64,000 bases of DNA, from NCBI RefSeq assembly GCF_963678635.1, contig NC_087063.1, forward strand, positions 10,202,386-10,266,385, in the 5' to 3' direction. Below, piece after piece: positions 11,936 through 22,500 of this stretch. The position numbers and the translations under genes are program-made. This DNA comes from Symsagittifera roscoffensis. Its lineage: Eukaryota; Xenacoelomorpha; Acoela; Convolutidae. The notes under the pieces were generated by a model. It did no database searches. It worked only from the letters and a program-made list of their open reading frames with translations, and was not told where the DNA came from. Numbering within the stretch: position 1 is the stretch's first letter; each line of letters begins with the position of its first letter.

Positions 11936-12447
11936 AGAACAAGACTGCTCGCATCAGGGCGAGGCCCTGAATGTTCCGACTGCCTTTTAAGGCCTATGAG
12001 GCAGTGATAACCTAAAAAAATTAAATGTAATAAAATTAAATGAAATTTTTTTTTCTCTAAAATTTGAGATTTTTTGTGAAAATCATCTCCCCACACGCCA
12101 TATAAAGTACAGAAGGTTATATTTTACTCCTTTTAACAATTCAATTAAGGCAAAAAAAACTCCTTCACCTAATTTGGAACAATTTGTAACACGGATTAAA
12201 TCTTGTTAATAGCGCGAAATATATCGTGCGTTATTTGTCCCAAATTGGGAAAAATGGCAGTCCTTAAAACCCCATAATTTTACTTAAACCCCCATAATTT
12301 TCAAATATAAGCTCAAGACATCAAAAGCTTTTAAATGATATTTAAAATTTCCGTCCAAAATGGCTAGTTAAAAAGTCGAAATTTATCTGAAGAAAAAAAA
12401 CCCCACCCCGAGCACAAATATTCCGTTACTTTCGTTACTTCTGTTTT
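11936..12447. repeat. dispersed repeat R3, full-length copy
   Basis: Same orientation and landmarks as the copy at 11266. It starts 'acaagactgctcgcatcagg' and ends near 'ttccgttactttcgttactt'. Confidence 0.75.
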
Positions 12448-12529
12448 TGAGACTATATGACACAAGATTAATACAACTGACACAATGAGTGTCATTTTAA
12501 ATTGAATTATCATTTTGGATTCTACAACC

Positions 12530-12888
12530 AAGGGTGGATTAAGGGGGGGGGAAGGGCGGGGAGGGGCGGACGCCTTTTCTCTTAGGGATTCGACCCCCTG
12601 CCGACCCAAAGGGTCCCCCCCTTTGGTACTTTTTGAGAAATCTATTTTTGGCCGACCGACTCTAAAATTTTTCTAAAGGCGCCTTTGCCCCCCACCCCGC
12701 TTTTTACTGCTTTATGAGTGCTCAAAAAATCAAAATTTTACTGCTTTTGAGCGCTCAAAATTTTACTGCTTTATGAGTGCCCCTCCGCCCCCCACCCCGC
12801 TTTTTACTGCTTTATGAGTGCTCAAAAAATCAATTTTTTGAAAATCCGCCCCCCCTCCTCGAGAAAATTATCCCAGATCCGCGTCTGA
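12530..12888. mobile_element. MITE R4 with C-rich internal tandem repeats
   Basis: The left part 'agggtggattaaggggg' and the right part 'tatcccagatccgcg' are inverted. The flanks CTACAACC (12522-12529) and CTATAACC (12889-12896) match 7 of 8. The inside contains several copies of 'ttttactgctttatgagtgc' between 12700 and 12830, alternating with C-rich blocks. It is non-autonomous. Confidence 0.65.
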
Positions 12889-12971
12889 CTATAACCGCAT
12901 TAAACTAATTTCGTCGCCCTACACTGGAAAAAAAATTTTATTGCTTTTTTTAATATTTTTTTTGTAAATTC

Positions 12972-13184
12972 GGCTCTTTTTCCTTCAAAATTCCAGCAAA
13001 TTTTTATAATTGAAATTACTGTTCACATTGTCCAATTGTCATGAAAAATGACATGCAGACTAATTAGGCCATGGCAAACATATTTGATCTTCATAATCAA
13101 CCTTGTGAAACCACTCCTTAGACCATAAAATTGAAGCTTGTGTGAGTTGGGGGGGGGGGGGGGGGGGGGGGGGTAAAAAGAGCC
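12972..13184. mobile_element. MITE, GGCTCTTTTTCC family (R2)
   Basis: The ends GGCTCTTTTTCC / AAAAAGAGCC are flanked by GTAAATTC (12964-12971) and GTAATTTC (13185-13192), 7 of 8 identical. A run of about 25 G at 13149-13173 lies just inside the right end. The internal sequence matches the copies at 44575 and 45229. Confidence 0.85.
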
Positions 13185-13416
13185 GTAATTTCTTTGCTTC
13201 AATCAAGGCAGTCGAAATATTCTGTTCTACTGGCACATCACCCGGCTTATGGTTGTTTGAAATCAGGAATGGAACTACTTCGTTAAAAGTTTGAATTAAA
13301 TTTGTAATTTATCCAAAAAAGTTAATAAAAAAATAAGTGAATAATGAACGAAGCGTTTGAGAAATGATACTGCTAAAAATTCAGCATCATCTGCAATAGC
13401 GCTAATTGCTATTGTT

Positions 13417-13593
13417 TCATGGTGTTGTGGATCCAATCTGTTTCAGGATCCAATCTGAGTGGTCTGACACTCTAGTGTACACCCCCCACCCTGTGCAGTG
13501 ACGTGATCCATAGCTGAGTGACCCGTAGAGACACTCTGCCTGTCCATTAATCAGAGGGTAGATGGGTCCGCCTGAGTCGCCACCGCACGTATC
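13417..13593 (-). CDS. serine protease terminal exon (catalytic Ser)
   Basis: It starts in phase 0 after gaatctcag. The first residues are DTCGGDSGGPI, with the active-site Ser, the oxyanion Gly and the S1 Asp. The end SDHSDWIL matches the C-terminal helix of chymotrypsin-fold proteases. It has 58 codons plus TGA. Confidence 0.9.
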   Translation of the reverse strand, partial: DTCGGDSGGPIYPLINGQAECLYGSLSYGSRHCTGWGVYTRVSDHSDWILKQIGSTTP

Positions 13594-16500
13594 CTGAGAT
13601 TCAATTTTTTCCTTTTTCCAGTTTCGTGGACTCGTCTTTTTTTTTTAATTATTGCCCTATTAAGGGCCTAGGAAATTAGACAACAAGCAAATTAGACGAC
13701 CGTAAAGAAACGGAAATTACGGACAACCAGTATTTACTCAGCCATAAGATAATTTAAGTATGTTAACAAGTTCCACGCAATTTGCACGCAAGTTATTGTC
13801 TAAATTCCGTTATTTTCCGATCGTCTAATTTCCTGTCGTCTAAGTTCCTAACCCCCCCCCCCCTATTTAACATGCGGATGAATATACAAAAAAACTCAAA
13901 TCAAACTACTAACCTTTGCGGTACAAAACTGTCTCAAATCAATTTTTTTTCAATTATCGCAAGGATTTCTAAACAAATATATCAAAAAACCATAATCACC
14001 ATTTTTCACTGCTGCTCGGGCGAAAATTGATAATGGCCATATTTATATCAAAGGCACATCGTTACATTTTGAAACAGAAACTAATTGACTCCTTGCAATT
14101 TGTCTTGTAAAAAATGACATGTCTATCAAAAATTCTTCTGCCATCTAATCTGCTATCTTTAATTTTAAGCAAAATTGTGTGAAACTTTGGAAAACTATTT
14201 GAACCTTTTTCATATCAATATTTGGCGCTTATCAAAAAGAGTCTAAAAACAGCATTCTGCAATGAAAAAAAGTGACTCTTTTTCCTTTTTAAGACCATTT
14301 GACCACGAGAGAAAGGAAGAACATACGAGCTGTACAACTCATCACGGCGAGCCGCTGTTGTGCCACTGCTTATGGTTATTTTTCTAAATGCCCGTAAAAA
14401 GCAGGCTCATTTTGCAATCATTTACTTGCATCGAAGAACATGTATTTTAATTAGCTTTTGGGAGTATCAAGAAAACTAAGAAAATGTTTTAGGTCGCCTA
14501 AAACGGAGTCGAAAAATGCTGAAAAATTTTTTCGAAAATTTTTTACTTCTTCATGAGAAAATAATAGGCTTTACCTTTTAAATGTTATTCTTCTCATTGG
14601 AAATTAAATGATAGTTTTACTTAGCCGGTAATTATTTCCTTCAGTGCTTAAAACTGGAAACTGGAAAGGAGAGCATTTCCTGCTTCTGTTTTTTGTCGCC
14701 CAATAAACAGATTTGTTGTATAGGGTTGAACTTGCTATCGGGACAGCCACCAACTGTCTCAGTGAAGATGGCCTCTTGGAGGACAGTTGCGGTGGGACCA
14801 GACGCTGAAAGTCTTCCCATACCGCACGCTGCTATCGGATGGCTAAAAATTGTTTCATTTATAGTTATTCAGTAATTTTAAAAAACACGATTATCTATTG
14901 CTTGTTCTGCTTGTTCTGCTTGTTCTACTATCTTTGATCATTGTTGTTCCTTGCAATCTCGCAAATGAACTATGTAAATGAACTATGGTCGATTTTTTCA
15001 ATTTTTTTTGCCAGCCAATTATTGGTCGTAATAAGATTTCTAAAAAAATAAAAATGCTGTCTGTGTCGAGAAAAACGGGTCTGCATTTCAGATTAAACTA
15101 GAAAAGAAATTAGACATGATTTAGAAGCTGAAGCAAAAAATGTATTTCTAGTAGAATTTTAACGGTGCATTAGCTTTTAAATAGCAATTTGAGCACTTGT
15201 TTACCTACTTCAATCGCCTTTTCTGGGAAAAAAAAAATAAAATATATTTTTTCTGAGTTTTGGGATGTTTTCTTTAAATTTGAATTTTTTTTAGTCAGGT
15301 CAGAACATTCTGTACCACACTTTGTACCAGCTATCCTAGTTTCAGTTTAACTTGTGGCATGGCAATCTGAGAGAATATTGAGCTCTATTCAACTAATATC
15401 TAAAAATAGCCAACAACCGTTACATCAGGAACTTAAAAGATTTCAGGATAACCCAGGATTCAATTTTAACCTACAGTTCTTATAATTGCTAATTGACGGG
15501 TCAGTTACAGCGATGGAGTGATTTAATTTGTAAATCAGCCCATCATTGTAAGTGAAAATTTCCTGAGAGCCGGGACAGGACACCTGCTTATAGCAGCTTA
15601 TCACTGAATCCAGTAAATCTACAGTATTACGAAATGATCTCACAACTTAGTTAATGAAATAAATTGATAGCAAGCCTTAAGGCTTTTTTTTCAAGCAAAT
15701 GAGCCAAGATTTTTTTGCGTTTTCTGCCGATCATCAATGTCTTAAGCCTACAATTCTAAAAATTGAGAAAACAATTCTTTTTTCAGTTCGAATATAACTG
15801 GAATAATTCGTCCGAATCCCAAGTTTTTTTCCACTGTAGAAAAAAATCTTATCCACAAAAAAAAACATTCAAAGATTAAATAACGAGTTCTATTGTTTGT
15901 ACAAGTGTAAATATAATTTCTTGTTTTAATTTCCAAAACACTTAGTAATATAAACACAACTCTTTTACACAATGAATGATTTGACGGCCCTTTACGGTCG
16001 GTCAATACTTAACTTTGGCTGACAAAATTTTTGAAAAATGGTTTGGAAAAGTAGAAAAATTCATTCAAAAATTTCTAGCTCATACATGTTATTTTGAATG
16101 CAAAATGATGTATTTTTCATCTGGTAGATTTTTAGTAAGACCCGCATAATGTTTTTAAATAATTTTATAATAAAAGCGCAAAAAAAAACAAATTGACCAA
16201 ATTTCGTTTTTCAAACGTTCATAATTAGATCGGAAGTGGAATGGTTTTCTCAATACAAAGCTCAAAAAGCCAATACCTTTCAAAAAAATTTTTAAAATGG
16301 TTCATTAAAAGTTTGAACAAATATCTTGAAGAAAAAAATTAATATTCTAAGACTTAGAGCACAATATTCTCTTTTTCTTTGAACAATAATCTGATTAAAT
16401 TATTTTTTTAGATATCAAAACAGTTACTATGTCATGCGTTCGACGAAACTGTCAGGCTGGCTTTGCTTTCCACACACAAAAAAGTTGTTTTATTATGCAG

Positions 16501-19500
16501 AGTCGAATGACTTAATCTACACATTTCTTGCAATCGTAAACATTTGCTTAAAAATTTTTTTACTCTTTGATTTAATTTTTTGCAGTCTTTGATTTCAATC
16601 GCTTGTTATACTGCGCTCTGCTATTTTCGTCTTTTTTGTTATAGATTCCACGAACAAATAGCCAAAACCATGCATTCCTCAAAATTTCTCCAAACCAGAC
16701 GATTTTGCATAATCCGCAACAAAATTTGCAGAATCCTAAAAATAATTGCGCAATCCGGAGCAGTTTGTGGAATCCACAAACAAATAAAATTATATACATT
16801 ATATGTATAGTGAAATTAAGCTGTCGCGGAATCCGTAACTGTATGCGGAATCAGCAAATTGTGAGCAAAGTCTGTAAATTGTAAGCGGAATCTGTTCATT
16901 TCAGGAGGAAAAAAAGCCGGGGCGCGCGTAGAGGAAGGGGGTTGGGGTGAGAAACTGGAAAAGGGCCCTCACTTTTTGTAGCTCTCCGTGCAGAGGGGCA
17001 GGATTTTTGAAAGAGAGAACTTGTCTTCCAGTTTGAGCAGAGCCAGGTCCCCCTCTTTTGCCCTCATGTCCCAGCCGGGGTAGATGCGAACAGAGGTACA
17101 GTGTACTTTGTGTTTGACGCTGGATGGAATGGAAAAGTCCCCCTCATACACATACACACTCTTCACTGGTCCACTCATATATTCAGCTAAAAGCATCTGA
17201 AAATCCCGCTAAGCGCAATTGAAAAGCTTTGTAAAGAAGATTTTTGGTTTTCACCATTAGTTTTCCCATTGGTTGGCACTTTTCCCTCACTTTTCGGCTC
17301 TTTTCCAGTTCCCCCCCTTTCAAATTCAATTTTGAAAAGCTTAATTAACGTTGTCATAATGCAATGAAATTTGGCATGGTGAACAAATCGTCAACTGTGA
17401 ACAGATTTGTTGTTTATACATAACAGCGTAACATCACGCATTTAGCCGTAATAACACGTAAAACAAACATAAAATTCGTTATTTTGAAAGGGGGGGGGGG
17501 ACTGGAAAAGAGCCCACTTTTCCCTCACCAATCAAATTTTCCGCTTTTCTAGTTGTTTTAATCATGGCTAAACGCATGAGTTTTAAGATGTAAACTATGA
17601 AAAGAACAAATTTGTTCACACAATTGTTAGTTTGTTCATCATGCCTAGTTTCATTGCTTTATGACAAAATTGAAATTCAAAGGGGGGGAGGTTGGAAAAG
17701 AGCTTACAGATTTTCCTTGAAAAAAAAATTACGAAACCCAAATTAAAATAAATTTTGATGTTTTTCACTGCAATATAGCATGTCAGCATAAAAAATTTTT
17801 CTTTTTTACCTCTTTTTCCAATTACCTTTTTTCTGAACTGAAGCAAAAGCCAAATTAAAATGTCTTTTGATGGTCTCCACTCCGATAAAAAAACTGTCAG
17901 CTGAAAAAAATCAGCTTTAGCAAGGATAGCCGGTTGCGGAGAAAGTAGCATAGAGTATTCTGAGTTGGGATTGATCTCTAACTCATAGAGTAATTTCAGA
18001 TATGGTACATCGTCTGCTCGTCACGCTAACTTTTTTAGGCCTGATAGATTCGTGCAACTTCTTAGTCTAATACCGGTCTTAATCTTACTCCTATATCTCT
18101 TAGTCTCAACAGATCTAGAGTATACTGGTTTGTTACGAGTCGGTCTTTTGGAAAAAGCAACTAAGTTGTAAGTTAAATTCAGAATGCTCTGGTGCTGAAA
18201 TTACAAGTAATTTCAGCACTTACAAATAATTTGGTTGTTAGTTAGATGGAGTATGATTGGTTATTCTTTAATCATTTATTCTAATTTATAACCAATGATA
18301 ACATATAGTTTGGATCAGGTTCCACCCATTCGGGGTTTACAGAACTAGGGACCCAGCTGAAAGCCGGAGAGACCTGTTTGATTATTTTAATATTGATTAT
18401 TTTAAAATTGTTTTAAAATTTCAGGTTTCTCAAGTCGATAGCGCCCTTCCTACACAAAAAAACTCGAACCATACAAAAAAACTCAACACAAAGCCAATAG
18501 CACCAAGCAAAAGCGAGAAAACGTAAGCATAGCTGATTCCATTGTCTAAAAAATACACACAATAAGTATATTGAATCTTTGTTCCAATGCCAAAAAACTT
18601 TTAAAAAAACTTTTCCTAAGTGTACAGCTCTTGCCCAAGACAAATTAAGGACCAGCCGCTTGAGCATGGGGGATTCCTACAACCTGGTCTATCGATTAAA
18701 CCCTTAATCCCAAATCTAGACGGGTAGTTCTTGAGGAAATCGGAAAGATTTGAAAAAAGGCCAAAAAAGTCAAAAAAGTGACTTTTCCTAAGTCTATAGC
18801 TCTTCCCCTATTCAAGTTAAGGACCAGCCGCTTGGGCGGGGGAGTTTCCTACAATCTGGTTTATCGATTAAACCCTTAATTCCAAATCTGGATGGGTAGT
18901 TTTTGAGGAAATCGATAATTTCCGAAAAAATAGGCAAAAAAATCAAAAAAGTGACTTGTCCTAAGTCTATAGCTCTTCCCCTAAGCAAATTAGGGACCAG
19001 CCGCTTGTGCAGGGGAGTTTCCTACAACCTGGTCCATCGATTAAACCCTTAATCCCAAATCTGGACGGGTAGTTTTTGAAGAAATCGAAAAAGTTTGAAA
19101 AAATGGCCCAAAAACCGAAAAATTGACTATTCCTAAGTGTATAGCTCTTCCCCTAGACAAATTAGGGACGAGCCGTTTGTGTAGGGGGGTTCCTACAACC
19201 TGGTCTATCGATTAAACCCTTAATCCCAAATCTGGACGGGTAGTTTTTGAGGAAATCGGAAAGATTTGAAAAATGGCCAAAAAAGTCTATAGCTCTTCCC
19301 CTAGGCAAGTTAAGGACCAGCCGCTTGTGCGGGGAGTTTCCTACAACCTGGTCTATCGATTAAACCCTTAATTCCAAATCTGGATGGGTAGTTTTTGAGG
19401 AAATCGATAATTTCCGAAAAAATAGGCAAAAAAAGTCAAAAAAGTGACTTTTCCTAAGTCTATAGCTCTTCCCCTAGGCAAGTTAAGGACCAGCCGCTTG

Positions 19501-22500
19501 TGCGGGGGAGTTTCCTACAATCTGGTTTATCGATTAAACCCTTAATTCCAAATCTGGATGGGTAGTTTTTGAGGAAATCGATAATTTCCGAAAAAATAGG
19601 CAAAAAAATCAAAAAAGTGACTTTTCCTAAGTCTATAGCTCTTCCCCTAAGCAAATTAGGGACCAGCCGCTTGTGCATGGGAGTTTCCTACAACCTGGTC
19701 TATCGATTAAATTCTTAATCCCAAATCTGGACGGGTAGTTTTTGAGGAAATCGGAAAGATTTGAAAAAATGGCCCAAAAACCGAAAAATTGACTATTCCT
19801 AAGTGTATAGCTCTTCCCCTAGACAAATTAGGGACGAGCCGTTTGTGTAGGGGGGTTCCTACAACCTGGTCTATCGATTAAACCCTTAATCCCAAATCTG
19901 GACGGGTAGTTTTTGAGGAAATCGGAAAGATTTGAAAAATGGCCAAAAAAGTCAAAAAAGAGACTTTTCCTAAGTCTATAGCTCTTCCCCTAGGCAAGTT
20001 AAGGACCAGCCGCTTGTGCGGGGAGTTTCCTACAACCTGGTCTATCGATTAAACCCTTGATTTCAAATCTGGATGGGTAGTTTTTGAGGAAATCGATAAT
20101 TTCCGAAAAAATAGGCAAAAAAAGTCAAAAAAGTGATTTTTCCTAAGTCTATAGCTCTTCCCCTAGGCAAGTTAAGGACCAGCCGCTTGTGCGGGGGAGT
20201 TTCCTACAATCTGGTTTATCGATTAAACCCTTAATTCTAAATCTGGATGGGTAGTTTTTGAGGAAATCGATAATTTCCGAAAAAATAGGCAAAAAAATCA
20301 AAAAAGTGACTTTTCCTAAGTCTATAGCTCTTCCCCTAAGCAAATTAGGGACCAGCCGCTCGTGCATGGGAGTTTCCTAGAACCTGGTCTATCGATTAAA
20401 TTCTTAATCCCAAATCTGGACGGGTAGTTTTTGAGGAAATCGGAAAGATTTGAAAAAAGGCCAAAAAAGTCAAAAAAAGTGACTTTTCCTAAGTCTATAG
20501 CTCTTCACCTAGGCAAGTTAAGGACCAGCCGCTTGTGCGGGGGAGTTTCCTACCATCTGGTTTATCGATTAAACCCTTAATTCCAAATCTGGATGGGTAG
20601 TTTTTGAGGAAATCGATAATTTCCGAAAAAATAGGCAAAAAAATCAAAAAAGTGACTTTTCCTAAGTCTATAGCTCTTCCCCTAAGCAAATTAGGGACCA
20701 GCCGCTTGTGCATGGGGGATTCCTACAACCTGGTCTATCGATTAAACCCTTAATCCCAAATCTGGACGGGTAGTTTTTGAGGAAATCGGAAAGATTTGAA
20801 AAAAGGCCAAAAAAGTCAAAAAAAGTGACTTTTCCTAAGTCTATAGCTCTTCACCTAGGCAAGTTAAGGACCAGCCGCTTGTGCGGGGGAGTTTCCTACC
20901 ATCTGGTTTATCGATTAAACCCTTAATTCCAAATCTGGATGGGTAGTTTTTGAGGAAATCGATAATTTCCGAAAAAATAGGCAAAAAAATCAAAAAAGTG
21001 ACTTTTCCTAAGTCTATAGCTCTTCCCCTAAGCAAATTAGGGACCAGCCGCTTGTGCATGGGGGATTCCTACAACCTGGTCTATCGATTAAACCCTTAAT
21101 TCCAAATCTGGATGGGTAGTTTTTGAGGAAATCGATAATTTCCGAAAAAATAGGCAAAAAAATCAAAAAAGTGACTTTTCCTAAGTCTATAGCTCTTCCC
21201 CTAAGCAAGTTAAGGACCAGCCGCTTGTGCGGGGGAGTTTCCTACCATCTGGTTTATCGATTAAACCCTTAATTCCAAATCTGGATGGGTAGTTTTTGAG
21301 GAAATCGATAATTTCCGAAAAAATAGGCAAAAAAATCAAAAAAGTGACTTTTCCTAAGTCTATAGCTCTTCACCTAGGCAAGTTAAGGACCAGCCGCTTG
21401 TGCGGGGGAGTTTCCTACCATCTGGTTTATCGATTAAACCCTTAATTCCAAATCTGGATGGGTAGTTTTTGAGGAAATCGATAATTTCCGAAAAAATAGG
21501 CAAAAAAATCAAAAAAGTGACTTTTCCTAAGTCTATAGCTCTTCCCCTAGGCAAGTTAAGGACCAGCCGCTTGTGCGGGGGCGTTTCCTACAATCTGGTT
21601 TATCGATTAAACCCTTAATTCCAAATCTGGATGGGTAGTTTTTGAGGAAATCGATAATTTCCGAAAAAATAGGCAAAAAAATCAAAAAAGTGACTTTTCC
21701 TAAGTCTATAGCTCTTCCCCTAAGCAAATTAGAGACCAGCCGCTTGTGCATGGGAGTTTCCTACAACCTGGTCTATCGATTAAACCCTTAATCCCAAATC
21801 TGGACGGGTAGTTTTTGAGGAAATCGGAAAGATTTGAAAAAAGGCCAAAAAAGTCAAAAAAGTGACTTTTCCTAAGTCTATAGCTCTTCCCCTAGGCAAG
21901 TTAAGGACCAGCCGCTTGTGCGGGGGAGTTTCCTACAATCTGGTTTATCGACTAACCCTTAATTCCAAATCTGGATGGGTAGTTTTTGAGAAAATCGATA
22001 ATTTCCGAAAAAATAGGCAAAAAAATCAAAAAAGTGACTTTTCCTAAGTCTATAGCTCTTCCCCTAAGCAAATTAGGGACCAGCCGCTTGTGCATGGGAG
22101 TTTCCTACAACCTGGTCTATCGATTAAACCCTTAACCCCAAATCTGGACGGGTAGTTTTTGAGGAAATCGAAAATTTCCGAAAAAATGGGCAAAAAGTGA
22201 AAAAAGTACCGAGTTGTGAAGCTTTTCTAAGACCGTAGGGGGTGGGGTAGGGTAAAAATTGCCCTAAATTTTATGCAGGCAGGTAAGTGAAACGCTACTG
22301 AATCCATTGGTACCCCTATTATGAGAATCTGACGGGAAGTTTTTTGGAAAAGCGAATTTTTCGAAAAAGCGTCTCAAAAAAAAAAAAAAAAAAAACCAGA
22401 TCTCATCTGGAAAAAAAAAACGTTTTCATAATAACTGTTTAATAAATCAAACAGGAATTTTTGTTCCTTTGACTTCTTTCTGCGATGGAGGATGGATGAT

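Noticed and set aside
15443-15643. Cysteine-containing minus-strand frame as a further protease exon
   Set aside because: Exon 2 (phase 2 out) joins exon 3 (one base in) directly and in frame; inserting this segment breaks the phase and the fold spacing.
19460-21751. Series of minus-strand ~72-codon frames with nearly identical products
   Set aside because: They are satellite monomers read in one frame. The 173-bp period is not divisible by three, so the frames cannot form a repeat protein.
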